Source of the DNA: Pseudarthrobacter sp. NIBRBAC000502772
GTDB taxonomy: Bacteria > Actinomycetota > Actinomycetes > Actinomycetales > Micrococcaceae
Direction of reading: 5' to 3'
Length of the DNA stretch: 64,000 nucleotides
Assembly (NCBI RefSeq): GCF_006517235.1
Contig: NZ_CP041188.1
Location: 3,162,001 to 3,226,000, forward strand
The position numbers and the translations under genes were made by a program. Below the pieces are notes generated by a model. That model saw nothing but the letters and a program-made list of their open reading frames with translations, was not told where the DNA came from and ran no database searches. Of this stretch, positions 30,032-38,102 are shown in pieces (the first letter of the stretch is position 1; each line of letters opens with the position of its first letter).

Positions 30032-30061
30032 AAGGTATTCGAATACATGTTCGAATACCTT
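30032..30061 (-). promoter_or_regulatory. SOS (LexA) box within a 30-bp interrupted palindrome
   Basis: Twelve-base arms (AAGGTATTCGAA and TTCGAATACCTT) are exact reverse complements around a six-base centre TACATG. The core TCGAATACATGTTCGA (30039-30054) differs at one position from the actinobacterial LexA consensus TCGAAC-N4-GTTCGA. It sits about 60 bp upstream of the DUF6504-dnaE2 operon and about 75 bp upstream of the divergent gene at 30135. Confidence 0.8.
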
Positions 30062-30134
30062 GAGTCTACGACGACGCTCCGACAAAACCTAGACAGGGGT
30101 GGACGGACGGGCAGCAGGGAGGCAGGATTGTGGC

Positions 30135-30524
30135 ATGAGCACCAATGACGCACTCCTCAAGCACGTAAGCATCAAGGCCCAGGACGAAAAGCTCGTGGCA
30201 ACCTTTGATATCGACGGCAACATACCGGGGGCAGGTGCGTACGTAGTGGGACTGGTGGCGGCGAGCCCTGATTACTCATCGCAAAGACGCTTGGGCATTG
30301 AGTTCATGAACGGGGAGGCCATTGCCTTCTACTCGTTCAGCCATGACCAGAGCGCCGAGGAAAACTATGATCTTGGCGGCGTGACGCACTCGGGCAGCAC
30401 CATCACCGGCAACTTCCCCGTCGCGGCCGTCCATGGCCTGGGCAAGGGCCACATCATGTCGGCCTTCAGCGAGGCTGACGGCAGGGAGTTCCAGTCGGGC
30501 GTCGCCGTCGACGAAGCGCTCTAG
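30135..30524 (+). CDS. Hypothetical protein, divergent from the dnaE2 operon
   Basis: Not recognised. 129 aa from ATG 30135 (MSTNDALLKHVSIKAQ); the frame is open 12 codons further but without a good ribosome site. Soluble and mildly acidic, with alternating hydrophobic residues suggesting beta structure (KLVATFDIDGNIPG, GAYVVGLVAAS, LGIEFMNGEAIAFYSF). No Cys, no signal peptide, no membrane segment. It shares its upstream region with the SOS box, so damage regulation is possible but unproven. A hairpin terminator follows. Confidence 0.72.
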   Translation: MSTNDALLKHVSIKAQDEKLVATFDIDGNIPGAGAYVVGLVAASPDYSSQRRLGIEFMNGEAIAFYSFSHDQSAEENYDLGGVTHSGSTITGNFPVAAVHGLGKGHIMSAFSEADGREFQSGVAVDEAL

Positions 30525-30535
30525 GGAACACCGGG

Positions 30536-30572
30536 GCAGGTGCTGCCGGAAGCGTGTCCGGACAGCACCTGC
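30536..30572. terminator. Bidirectional hairpin terminator
   Basis: Ten-pair outer stem GCAGGTGCTG/CAGCACCTGC, extended inward by CCGGA/TCCGG with one bulged A. It lies between two convergent genes (stops at 30524 and 30580) and can serve both. Confidence 0.7.
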
Positions 30573-30579
30573 GGCAGCG

Positions 30580-30900
30580 TCAGCTGCTTTCTCTGTGGAC
30601 CTTCATTTCGAGTTTGATGAACCCCGAGATCATGGCCCGGTAAGTTGATTCCACAATGTCCGGATCAATGTCCTTCTTTTCCGCGGCGGCCCGGACATGC
30701 TCGATCACTCGTTCCACCCGGCCGGGGGCGCGGACTTCAGCGTCGTCCCCCTTCAGTGTTCCGGCGATCCGGATCAGGCGTTCACGCCGCGCAATGAGGG
30801 TGACAATCTGCTCGTCAACTTCGTCTACCGCAATCCGAACAGCAGCGAGCTGTTCTTTGTCGGCCAAAGCGTCCCTATCGTTTCCTTGAATTGTTGCCAT
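30580..30900 (-). CDS. Chorismate mutase (AroQ type)
   Basis: Predicted to convert chorismate to prephenate for phenylalanine/tyrosine synthesis. 106 aa all-helical AroQ fold: AVRIAVDEVDEQIVTLIARRERLIRIAGTLK holds the helix-1 Asp/Arg and Lys residues, followed by VRAPGRVERVIEHVRAAA and STYRAMISGFIKLEMKVHRE. The start is ATG 30900 (MATIQGNDR); longer readings would overlap the divergent VOC gene, whose ATG is only 20 bp away, leaving very little room for two promoters. No other aromatic-pathway gene is nearby. Confidence 0.83.
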   Translation of the reverse strand: MATIQGNDRDALADKEQLAAVRIAVDEVDEQIVTLIARRERLIRIAGTLKGDDAEVRAPGRVERVIEHVRAAAEKKDIDPDIVESTYRAMISGFIKLEMKVHRESS

Positions 30901-30919
30901 CTTCTGACAGTATCGAAGC

Positions 30920-31342
30920 ATGCAGCCCAGAGTCGACTTCATCTCACTAGGCGTTCGCAGTGTTGACGCCTCCCGCCGGTTCTACGCGGAGGGCCTCGGT
31001 TGGCCTGTCCACCGCGAGTTTCCCGGTGATGTGGTGTTCATCCAGGTCAACCATGGCCTCATCCTTTCCCTGTGGGACGCCGCGCAGATGCACGCCGAGG
31101 CGGGGGTAGGTGTCCCCGGCCCGGTCCCCTGCATCACGCTCAGCCACAACCTGCCCAGCACCGAGGCGGTGGACCGGGTCATGGCGGAAGCGGCATCGGC
31201 CGGGGCCACTATCGTCGCCGCGCCGGTCACCCAGCCCTGGGGCGGGTACAGCGGCTATTTCGCCGATCCGGACGGCTTCCGCTGGGAAGTTGCCTACAAC
31301 CCCACGTGGACAGTGGACGACGCCGGCAAGGTCACCGTTTAG
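30920..31342 (+). CDS. VOC-family (glyoxalase/dioxygenase fold) protein
   Basis: 140 aa protein with two beta-alpha-beta-beta-beta modules: VDFISLGVRSVDASRRFYAEGLGWP, VVFIQVNHGLILSLWD, then VMAEAASAGATIVAAPVTQPWGGYSGYFADPDGFRWEVAYNP, which is the common end of small VOC enzymes. The catalytic reaction cannot be inferred. It is divergent from chorismate mutase by 20 bp and convergent with the SRAP gene (26 bp between stops). Confidence 0.85.
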   Translation: MQPRVDFISLGVRSVDASRRFYAEGLGWPVHREFPGDVVFIQVNHGLILSLWDAAQMHAEAGVGVPGPVPCITLSHNLPSTEAVDRVMAEAASAGATIVAAPVTQPWGGYSGYFADPDGFRWEVAYNPTWTVDDAGKVTV

Positions 31343-31367
31343 GGGCATGTCCCGCCCGAGTGCCGGT

Positions 31368-32117
31368 TTAGAACAAGGCTTCCACCGGCCGGATCAGTTC
31401 CGGGGAGTTGTTGCGTACGTTGCCTACCTCGGTGCCAACGGAATCCACGTGCCAGTCGGCCGCGACGTCCTTCACATGGGCGCGGACCAGGTCCACCAGA
31501 AAGGCGGCGTCGTCGATCTGCGGGTCGATCCACGACGCCATGGTGGCCCGGTCCATGGGCAGCGGCACGCGGTCGTGCAGGGCGGTGAGCTTGCCGAAAA
31601 TTGTGGACTCGGCACCGGGCGGCGGGGTGTCCGCCGTCAGGATGGATGTGGAGAGCATCCACCGCCCGGGATCACCCTCGGCCTTGGACGGATCCTTCCA
31701 CCACTCATACAGGCCCGCGAACACCAGCCCGCTGCCTTTGCCTGGATGGACGTAGTAGGGCTGCTTGGCTTTGCCGGTGCCCTGCTTCCATTCGTAGTAC
31801 CCGTCCGCCGGGACAGCGCAACGACGTGACTTCACGGCCTTGCGGAAGGCCGGCTTCTCCAGCACCGTCTCGCTCCGCGCGTTGATCATCTTGGGGCCGA
31901 TACCAGGATCCTTCGCCCAGGACGGCACCAGGCCCCAGCGGGCAACATGCAGCTGCCGCACAGGGCCGTCGTCGATCAGCCGTTCCAGGACGATCGGCAC
32001 GGGGTCGGTCGGTGCCACGTTCCATGACGGCGGAAGGTGCACTTCCTCCTCCAGCTGGGCATCAAAGTCGGCCAGCAAGTCACCCACGGCCCGTGCCATC
32101 ACATAGCGTCCACACAT
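31368..32117 (-). CDS. SOS response-associated peptidase (SRAP/YedK/HMCES family)
   Basis: Forms a covalent thiazolidine DNA-protein crosslink with abasic sites in single-stranded DNA, shielding them. 249 aa, starting MCGRYVMA so that Cys2 becomes the N-terminal nucleophile after Met removal. Other family residues are NARSET, CAVPADGYYEWK (Glu) and HDRVPLPMD (His). The start ATG is unambiguous because Cys2 is catalytic. No LexA box was seen in front of it. It is divergent from mycoredoxin with about 130 bp between starts. Confidence 0.94.
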   Translation of the reverse strand: MCGRYVMARAVGDLLADFDAQLEEEVHLPPSWNVAPTDPVPIVLERLIDDGPVRQLHVARWGLVPSWAKDPGIGPKMINARSETVLEKPAFRKAVKSRRCAVPADGYYEWKQGTGKAKQPYYVHPGKGSGLVFAGLYEWWKDPSKAEGDPGRWMLSTSILTADTPPPGAESTIFGKLTALHDRVPLPMDRATMASWIDPQIDDAAFLVDLVRAHVKDVAADWHVDSVGTEVGNVRNNSPELIRPVEALF

Positions 32118-32246
32118 GGCTCCAGCATGCCATCAGCGTTATGTACTGTCATCCGGCACCGCATCCGCCGGGCTGGCTCAGGGAATAGCCCGCCTCGGGT
32201 TACCGTTGACGGGAACGAACCCCCTCAACGATTTCAGGAGAGCTCC

Positions 32247-32504
32247 GTGGACTTTACCCCCGAGAACGGCACCATCACCATGTTTTCCACCACCTGGTGC
32301 GGCTACTGCAACCGGCTGAAGAAGCAGCTGGACGCGCAGGGCATCGGCTACACGGAAATCAACATCGAAGAAGTGGAGGGCACAGCCGACCTCGTGGAGA
32401 AGCTCAACGGCGGCAACCGCACCGTCCCCACCGTGCTCTTCCCGGACGGCACCGCCGCCACCAACCCTTCCGCTGCCGAGGTAAAGAGCCGCCTCGCAGC
32501 CTGA
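32247..32504 (+). CDS. mrx1: Mycoredoxin (glutaredoxin-like)
   Basis: Small thiol-disulfide oxidoreductase that removes mycothiol from mycothiolated proteins in actinobacteria. 85 aa thioredoxin fold with the active site C18-G-Y-C21 ([11 protein letters not shown]), the cis-Pro segment RTVPTVLF, and [15 protein letters not shown]. The GTG at 32247 follows AGGAG at good spacing; upstream codons in the frame are not protein-like. It lies just before a mycothiol-dependent formaldehyde dehydrogenase, consistent with a mycothiol role. Confidence 0.88.
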   Translation: MDFTPENGTITMFSTTWCGYCNRLKKQLDAQGIGYTEINIEEVEGTADLVEKLNGGNRTVPTVLFPDGTAATNPSAAEVKSRLAA

Positions 32505-32522
32505 CCACGCCAGCTCGTGTGG

Positions 32523-32566
32523 TAGACAGAACGGGACCAACATCCGTGTTGGTCCCGTTCTGTCTA
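32523..32566 (+). terminator. Perfect 19-bp inverted repeat between mycoredoxin and dehydrogenase
   Basis: Nineteen uninterrupted pairs (arms 32523-32541 and 32548-32566) with a six-base loop ATCCGT, 18 bp after the mycoredoxin stop and 21 bp before the dehydrogenase GTG. Strong enough to be an intrinsic terminator; no U-tract follows. Being so near the next start, it may also act as a leader hairpin. Confidence 0.72.
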
Positions 32567-32587
32567 TCTGCATTGAGGGAGCCTTTC

Positions 32588-33673
32588 GTGGTCCATAAAG
32601 TCAAAGGTGTCGTAGCCCGCTCCAAAGGGGCCCCGGTCACTCTGGAGACCATCCTGGTCCCGGAACCGGGCCCGGGCGAGGCTCTGGTGGACATCCTCAC
32701 CAGCGGCGTCTGCCACACCGACCTGCACTACAAACTGGGCAGCATCAGCGATGACTTCCCCTTCCTCCTGGGCCATGAGGCCACCGGAGTGGTCAGCGCC
32801 GTGGGCCCGGACGTCACGAACGTCGCCCCGGGCGACCGCGTGGTGCTGAACTGGCGGGCCGTCTGCGGCAACTGCCGTGCGTGCAACCGCGGCCAGGCAC
32901 AGTACTGCTTCAACACCCACAACGCCACCCAGAAGATGACGCTCGAGGACGGCACCGAACTCTCCGCCGCCCTGGGCATCGGCGCATTCATCGAAAAGAC
33001 CCTCGTTGCCGCCGGCCAGTGCACCAAGGTGGATCCCGACGCCGATGCTGCCGCCATCGGCCTGCTCGGCTGCGGCGTCATGGCCGGACTGGGCGCCGCC
33101 ATCAACACCGGGGGCGTCAAGCGCGGTGATACGGTCGCCGTCATCGGCTGCGGCGGTGTGGGCGTGGCCGCCATCGCCGGCGCCGCGCTCGCCGGCGCAA
33201 CCACCATCATCGCCGTCGACATCGACGCGAAAAAGCTGGACCGTGCCAAGGGCCTCGGCGCCACCCACACCGTGGACTCCTCCGCAACGGACCCTGTCGA
33301 GAAAATCCGGGAACTCACCGGCGGCTTCGGCGCTGACGTGGTGATTGACGCCGTCGGGCGCCCCGAAACGTACAAGCAGGCGTTCTACGCCCGCGACCTC
33401 GCCGGCACCGTGGTGCTGGTGGGCGTCCCGACGCCGGAGATGACCCTGGAGCTGCCCCTGTTGGACGTCTTCGGCCGCGGCGGCTCGCTGAAGTCCTCCT
33501 GGTACGGCGACTGCCTGCCGTCCCGGGACTTCCCCATGCTGATCAGCCTCTACAAGCAGGGCAAGCTGGACCTGGATGCCTTCGTGACCGAGCGGATCAC
33601 CATCGACCAGGTGGAGGAAGCGTTCGAGAAGATGCACTCCGGTTCCGTGCTGCGTTCGGTGGTGGAACTGTGA
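32588..33673 (+). CDS. mscR: S-(hydroxymethyl)mycothiol dehydrogenase
   Basis: Zinc, NAD-dependent medium-chain dehydrogenase that oxidises the formaldehyde-mycothiol adduct to S-formylmycothiol. 361 aa from GTG 32588 (GGGAG upstream). Catalytic zinc ligands C42 and H63/E64 ([16 protein letters not shown]), structural zinc cysteines C93, C96, C99, C107 ([15 protein letters not shown]), Rossmann motif [15 protein letters not shown], and NAD-specific Asp in AVDIDAKKL. It overlaps the next gene, a metallo-hydrolase, and this pairing is typical of the actinobacterial formaldehyde pathway. Confidence 0.92.
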   Translation: MVHKVKGVVARSKGAPVTLETILVPEPGPGEALVDILTSGVCHTDLHYKLGSISDDFPFLLGHEATGVVSAVGPDVTNVAPGDRVVLNWRAVCGNCRACNRGQAQYCFNTHNATQKMTLEDGTELSAALGIGAFIEKTLVAAGQCTKVDPDADAAAIGLLGCGVMAGLGAAINTGGVKRGDTVAVIGCGGVGVAAIAGAALAGATTIIAVDIDAKKLDRAKGLGATHTVDSSATDPVEKIRELTGGFGADVVIDAVGRPETYKQAFYARDLAGTVVLVGVPTPEMTLELPLLDVFGRGGSLKSSWYGDCLPSRDFPMLISLYKQGKLDLDAFVTERITIDQVEEAFEKMHSGSVLRSVVEL

Positions 33674-34311
33674 GCGTCCGGATCGATCGTCTCGTCACGT
33701 CCGGAACGTTCTCGCTCGACGGCGGTACCTGGGATGTGGACAACAACGTCTGGATCGTGGGCAACGAGGAGGAATGCGTGGTGATCGACCCCGCGCACGA
33801 TGCCAAGGCCGTAGCCGCGGCCGTCGGTGGCCGGAAGCTCAAGGCGATCCTGCTGACCCACGGCCACGACGACCACATCCGTTCAGTAGCTGACTTCTGG
33901 GACCTCGTCCAGGCACCGATCCACCTCCACCGGGAAGACTGGATGCTTTGGCGGAACGTCTACCCGGATGTGGAACCCGACGTCGCCATCAAGCACGGCG
34001 ACGTCATTGAAGTGGCGGGGGTCAGCCTGACGGCCCTGCACACCCCCGGTCACTCGCCCGGCTCGGTGTCCTTCCACCTAGCTGACGGACCCGACGGCGA
34101 GGGCTCGCTCTTCAGCGGCGACACCCTGTTCCAGGGCGGCCCCGGCGCCACGGGCAGGTCCTACAGCGACTTCCCCACCATCATCGAGTCGATCCGGACG
34201 TGGCTGCTGCCGCTCCCGGCCGAAACGGTGGTCCGGACCGGCCACGGCGCCAGCACCACCATCGGGGCCGAAGCCCCGCACCTGGACGAATGGATCGCCC
34301 GGGGCCACTAA
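33670..34311 (+). CDS. MBL-fold metallo-hydrolase, likely S-formylmycothiol/thioester hydrolase
   Basis: 213 aa metallo-beta-lactamase fold with H64-x-H66-x-D68-H69 ([10 protein letters not shown]), [31 protein letters not shown] and [11 protein letters not shown], a glyoxalase-II-like layout binding two metals. The GTG at 33670 overlaps the dehydrogenase stop (GTGA). The context suggests hydrolysis of S-formylmycothiol, completing formaldehyde oxidation to formate; this is inference from operon position, not from any substrate residue. Confidence 0.87.
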   Translation: MSVRIDRLVTSGTFSLDGGTWDVDNNVWIVGNEEECVVIDPAHDAKAVAAAVGGRKLKAILLTHGHDDHIRSVADFWDLVQAPIHLHREDWMLWRNVYPDVEPDVAIKHGDVIEVAGVSLTALHTPGHSPGSVSFHLADGPDGEGSLFSGDTLFQGGPGATGRSYSDFPTIIESIRTWLLPLPAETVVRTGHGASTTIGAEAPHLDEWIARGH

Positions 34312-34361
34312 AGGGGCCCCGGCCGGCCTGAAACCGGGCCAGCCGGCCCGGCAAGCGCGGG

Positions 34362-35129
34362 CTACGCCTCCCGAGTATCCAAACCTGCATAGCTGCTGAA
34401 GTCGGCATGCTGGAGGGAGGCGTGGCCGGCGTACGCGGCAATAACGGCGTCCTCAACATCCTGGACCGTGAGGCCAGGCACCAGATCGTTGGCCGCGCCG
34501 GCGGTGGCCGGGTCCCAATCCAGGCCCAGGGCTGCATAGCTGTCCGTCAGGACGCTGCGGATGGGGGCGGAATTTTCCACCACGATCACGGAACTGAACA
34601 GCCACCCGCCGCTCACCACGCGCTGCGCTGTGCCCACGAGCTTGATCCGGTGCGCCGGGTCTGCCGGGTGGGTGCCGTGAACGCTGAACTCCCCAGGGCA
34701 GTACTCCCCCGGAATTTCGCCAACCGCTGCCTGCACACCGACGTCCCGCAGGGACTGCGCCAGCAGCTCACCAAAGAAGCTGAACCGGCCCTTGGAACCG
34801 GCAATGGCGTCCGCATGGGGCATCACATGGTCCACCACCAGCGTGCCCTCGTGGTAGGCGGCGGCGCGTCCGCCCGCCTTCCGCACCAGGGGTTCAAATC
34901 CGTGCTCGCGGCAGGCCCGGGCGGCCGCGTCGAAGCCGGGCAGGCGGGTATCCCGCTGACCGAAGGCAACAGTCGGCGCGGGCCGGTACAGCCGTAGCGT
35001 GGGGCCGATCCTGCCGGTCTTCGCCTGGGTCAGCAGTTCGAGGCCGAATTCCAGGTCACGTGCGGCGCCGAGGGAATGATCCTGCCGCACCACGGTGAGC
35101 GTCCGGAGTCCCGCTTCGGCGTCCTGCAT
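34362..35129 (-). CDS. Lipoate--protein ligase A family protein
   Basis: 255 aa protein of the biotin/lipoate ligase fold. Recognisable parts are LRLYRPAPTVAFGQRDTRLPG, VRKAGGRAAAYHEGTLVVDHV, the small-domain start FSVHGTHPADPAHRIKLVGTAQR (active-site Lys) and VVSGGWLFSSVIVVE. It may attach lipoate or another acyl group to a carrier, or be an octanoyl transferase-like member; the exact activity is not visible. The start is ATG 35129 (MQDAEAGLRT), since upstream Met codons overlap the divergent membrane-protein gene at 35146. Confidence 0.84.
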   Translation of the reverse strand: MQDAEAGLRTLTVVRQDHSLGAARDLEFGLELLTQAKTGRIGPTLRLYRPAPTVAFGQRDTRLPGFDAAARACREHGFEPLVRKAGGRAAAYHEGTLVVDHVMPHADAIAGSKGRFSFFGELLAQSLRDVGVQAAVGEIPGEYCPGEFSVHGTHPADPAHRIKLVGTAQRVVSGGWLFSSVIVVENSAPIRSVLTDSYAALGLDWDPATAGAANDLVPGLTVQDVEDAVIAAYAGHASLQHADFSSYAGLDTREA

Positions 35130-35145
35130 ATTGCTAAGCTCCCTT

Positions 35146-35535
35146 ATGGTCATTTTGCAATTCCTTGTCGTCGCGGCTGCGTTCGCGGTCATCGACGCCG
35201 TCTGGCTCAAGCTCATGAACCCGTTCTACCGCAGCCACATCGGTGACCTGCTCGCAGACAAGCCACACTTAGGTTACGCCGTGGCTTTCTATGTCATGTA
35301 CATAGCGGCGATTGTCTTCTTTGCGCTGCGGCCGGCGCTCGACGGCGGCAGCTGGCTGACCGCCGTCGGCTATGGGGCCGCTCTGGGCGCCTTTGCCTAC
35401 GCGACGTATGACCTGACGAATGCCGCCACGCTCAAGACGTGGCCGCTGCAGCTCATTGTTGTGGACATCCTGTGGGGTGCCGCCCTGACCGGATTGTCCA
35501 CCCTCGCCGGCTGGCTGGTGTTCCGCGCCACCTGA
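35146..35535 (+). CDS. DUF2177-family membrane protein
   Basis: 129 aa with four hydrophobic segments. The order FAVIDAVWLKLMNPFYRSHIG, YAVAFYVMYIAAIVFFAL, ALGAFAYATYDLTNAATLKT and WPLQLIVVDILWGAALTG matches DUF2177 proteins, whose function is unknown. The start is ATG 35146, 16 bp from the divergent lipoate-ligase-like start, so the two promoters must overlap. Confidence 0.85.
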   Translation: MVILQFLVVAAAFAVIDAVWLKLMNPFYRSHIGDLLADKPHLGYAVAFYVMYIAAIVFFALRPALDGGSWLTAVGYGAALGAFAYATYDLTNAATLKTWPLQLIVVDILWGAALTGLSTLAGWLVFRAT

Positions 35536-35625
35536 CATCCAGCGGTGTATTGCTGCACCGTCCCCCATCGGGTGGCTAAACTCAGGAACTGGGTCCACCC
35601 GCTACTCCTCAGAAGAGGTATTCCA

Positions 35626-36333
35626 CTGATACGCGTCATTAGCTACAACCTCCGCAAGCACCAGGCCAGTGGGGAACTGGTTGATCTTGCCCAGAACTTC
35701 GGCGTCGATGCCCTGTGCCTCCAGGAGTGTGACACCTCGGACTTGCCGGACACGCTGGGTCCGTTGCAGCTCGCCGACTCCACCAAGGGCAACCGCCTTG
35801 GGCTGGCCATTTACTACCGGCCTGACCGGTTCACGGCCCACGGCACCAAGACCTTCGCGCTCAAAAAGTCCCTGCACGACATGGTCCTGGCGCCCGCCCA
35901 TGAGCGCCTCATCGGCACGCGCGTGCGGGACAACGAGACCGATCACGAACTGGTTATCGCCTCGTTCCACGCCGCTCCGCTGACCGCCACCAACTCGCTG
36001 CGGCGCAACCAGATCCACGCGGCCCACGCGGAACTCCTGGGTATGGGCACCGGCCTTATGACTCTGATGGTGGGTGACTTCAACTACCCCTTCTTCACCA
36101 AGAACCTCAACGAACACATGAAGAACACCGGCTACGAACTCTCCCTCAGCGACCGCAGGACCTACACCCGCTACAAAGTATTCAAGGGCCACTTCGACTT
36201 TGCCACGTCCCTGGGACTGAACATCGAGAATGTGGAAACCCTGCCCCGCGGCGCCTCCGACCACCTGCCGATCCTGGTGACCGCCGAATACGGCCAGGAT
36301 TCGACGCCGTTCCAGGAGCCCCCCGCGTCCTGA
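35626..36333 (+). CDS. Endonuclease/exonuclease/phosphatase-family protein
   Basis: About 235 aa of the EEP (DNase I-like) fold: RVISYNLRKHQ (Asn), DALCLQECDT (metal-binding Glu), HERLIGTRV, LVIASFHAAPLTATNS, MVGDFNYPFFTK (Asp and Asn) and the C-terminal GASDHLPILVTAEY (Asp-His pair). All catalytic positions are present; the substrate is unknown. The homologous region starts at IRVISYNL. The only start codon well placed behind a ribosome site (AGAGG, seven-base spacing) is a CTG at 35626. Upstream GTG codons at 35572 and 35545 extend the frame but lack a Shine-Dalgarno sequence. Confidence 0.82.
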   Translation: MIRVISYNLRKHQASGELVDLAQNFGVDALCLQECDTSDLPDTLGPLQLADSTKGNRLGLAIYYRPDRFTAHGTKTFALKKSLHDMVLAPAHERLIGTRVRDNETDHELVIASFHAAPLTATNSLRRNQIHAAHAELLGMGTGLMTLMVGDFNYPFFTKNLNEHMKNTGYELSLSDRRTYTRYKVFKGHFDFATSLGLNIENVETLPRGASDHLPILVTAEYGQDSTPFQEPPAS

Positions 36334-36356
36334 TTTTCACCAATTTGGAGGCCCGA

Positions 36357-38051
36357 GTGCCGCACGACTGGATCAAGAAAGCGCTACCGGGCGTCGGTGT
36401 AGCTCGTAGTTACAAACGGTCGTGGCTGAAGGCGGACCTGGTGGCCGGTGCCGTCTTGAGTGCAGCCCTGGTGCCGGCAGGGATGGCGTACGCCGAGGCC
36501 AGCGGGCTTCCTGCAGTGAACGGGCTGTACGCCTCCGTGGTGCCCATGATCTTCTATGCCGTGTTCGGGCCATCCCGGGTTGTCATTGTGGGGCCGGACT
36601 CGGCGCTGGCCCCCATGATCGCGGCCGCCATCCTTCCGCTGGCCGGGCAGGATCCGGAGAAGGCGGTGACCATGGCCGGCGTGCTGGCCATCCTGATCGG
36701 CCTTTTCCTGATCGCGGGCAGGGTCCTCAAGTTGGGGTTTGTGACGGGATTGCTGTCCCGGCCCATTCGCGTCGGATACCTGAACGGCATCGCGTTGGCG
36801 GTGACCGTCAGTCAGCTTCCGCGGCTGCTGGGGATAGATGTCTCGGCCGATGGCCTCTTTGAGCGCCTCACGTCCCTGGCGGACGCCGTCCTCAGCGGCG
36901 GTATCAATCCCGTCGCGCTAGCTGTGGGCGCAGGCAGCCTTGCTGTCATTATTGCCGGGCGCTTTCTTCCGTGGCAGGTGCCCAGCGTGTTGTTTGCCGT
37001 GGCAGGTTCCATCGCCGTTGTGGCCGCCCTGGGCCTGGCCGGACAGCTGCCCATGGTGGGCGCACTGCCGCAAGGGCTCCCGGCGCCCGCGCTGGGCGGC
37101 ATCGGCATGGACGAGGTCCTGTCGCTCGTGGGCCCTGCAGCAGGCATCGCGCTGATTGCTTTTGCGGACACCTCCACCTTGTCCAAGAGCCTCGCAGCGC
37201 GCCGCGGAGCGAGGGTCAACGGCAATGAGGAAATGGGGGCCTTGGGCATCGCCAACGTGGCAACCGGGGTGCTGGGCGGCTTTCCGGTGAGCGGAAGTTC
37301 CTCCCGCACCCCGATTGTGCTCGACGCCGGGGCGAAGACGCAGCTCAGCGGTGTGGTGGCAGCCTTGCTCGTGGTCCTTTTTATGGTCGCCGCACCGGGG
37401 GTGACGGCTTTCCTTCCCACCGCCACGCTCGCCGCCGTGGTGATCGTGGCGGCGTCTTCGCTGGTTGACGTGCGAACGCTCGTGCGCCTCGTCAGGATGA
37501 GCCGGCTGGAGGCCCTCCTCCTGGTGGTTACATTCCTCGGCGTCGCCTTTGTAGGGGTCCTACCGGGAATTGCCGTGGCCATTGGACTGTCCCTTCTGGC
37601 CTTTGTCCAGCGCGCCTGGGATCCCTACCGCACTGAGCTGGCCAGCGTGGCGGACGTTCCGGGCTTCCATGACCTGGACCGGCATCCCGAAGGCCGGCGG
37701 GTGGAGGGCCTGGTGATTGCCCGTTTCGATGCACCGTTGTTCTTTGCCAACGGGGAAGTGTTCGCCGAGCACATCCACGGCCTGGTGGACGCTGCGCCCT
37801 GGCCGGTGAAATGGGTCATTGTGGCAGCCGAGCCGATCACAGGCCTTGATACGACAGCGCTGGATGAGCTCATTCAGCTCGACGATGAACTGGCGCAGGA
37901 CGGTATCAGCTTGGTCTTCGCAGAAATGAAGGGACCGATCAAGGACCGCCTGATCCGGTTCGGGGCGAGCGCACGGTTCACAGAAGACCATTTCTTCCCC
38001 ACTCTGCGCAATGCGGTACACAGCTACAAAAGCATTACCGGCGCCGAATAG
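36357..38051 (+). CDS. SulP-family anion transporter with STAS domain
   Basis: 564 aa secondary transporter of sulfate, bicarbonate or similar anions; the substrate is not determinable here. GTG 36357 follows GGAGG. About 11-12 membrane segments begin with LKADLVAGAVLSAALVPAGM, followed by the SulP signature ASGLPAVNGLYASVVPMIFYAVF, and FPVSGSSSRTPIVLDAGAKTQ in the core. The C-terminal cytoplasmic STAS domain spans about residue 430 to the end (VIARFDAPLFFANGEVFAEH, GLDTTALDELIQLDDEL). No carbonic anhydrase is adjacent. Confidence 0.93.
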   Translation: MPHDWIKKALPGVGVARSYKRSWLKADLVAGAVLSAALVPAGMAYAEASGLPAVNGLYASVVPMIFYAVFGPSRVVIVGPDSALAPMIAAAILPLAGQDPEKAVTMAGVLAILIGLFLIAGRVLKLGFVTGLLSRPIRVGYLNGIALAVTVSQLPRLLGIDVSADGLFERLTSLADAVLSGGINPVALAVGAGSLAVIIAGRFLPWQVPSVLFAVAGSIAVVAALGLAGQLPMVGALPQGLPAPALGGIGMDEVLSLVGPAAGIALIAFADTSTLSKSLAARRGARVNGNEEMGALGIANVATGVLGGFPVSGSSSRTPIVLDAGAKTQLSGVVAALLVVLFMVAAPGVTAFLPTATLAAVVIVAASSLVDVRTLVRLVRMSRLEALLLVVTFLGVAFVGVLPGIAVAIGLSLLAFVQRAWDPYRTELASVADVPGFHDLDRHPEGRRVEGLVIARFDAPLFFANGEVFAEHIHGLVDAAPWPVKWVIVAAEPITGLDTTALDELIQLDDELAQDGISLVFAEMKGPIKDRLIRFGASARFTEDHFFPTLRNAVHSYKSITGAE

Positions 38052-38102
38052 TCACACAGGTCGGGTAGCCACAGCGGTCCGGTAGTCACGGGCCAAAGGC
38101 CA

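Noticed and set aside
34312..34361. GC-rich repeat between the metallo-hydrolase and lipoate-ligase genes
   Set aside because: The stem could not be paired cleanly; not called as a terminator.
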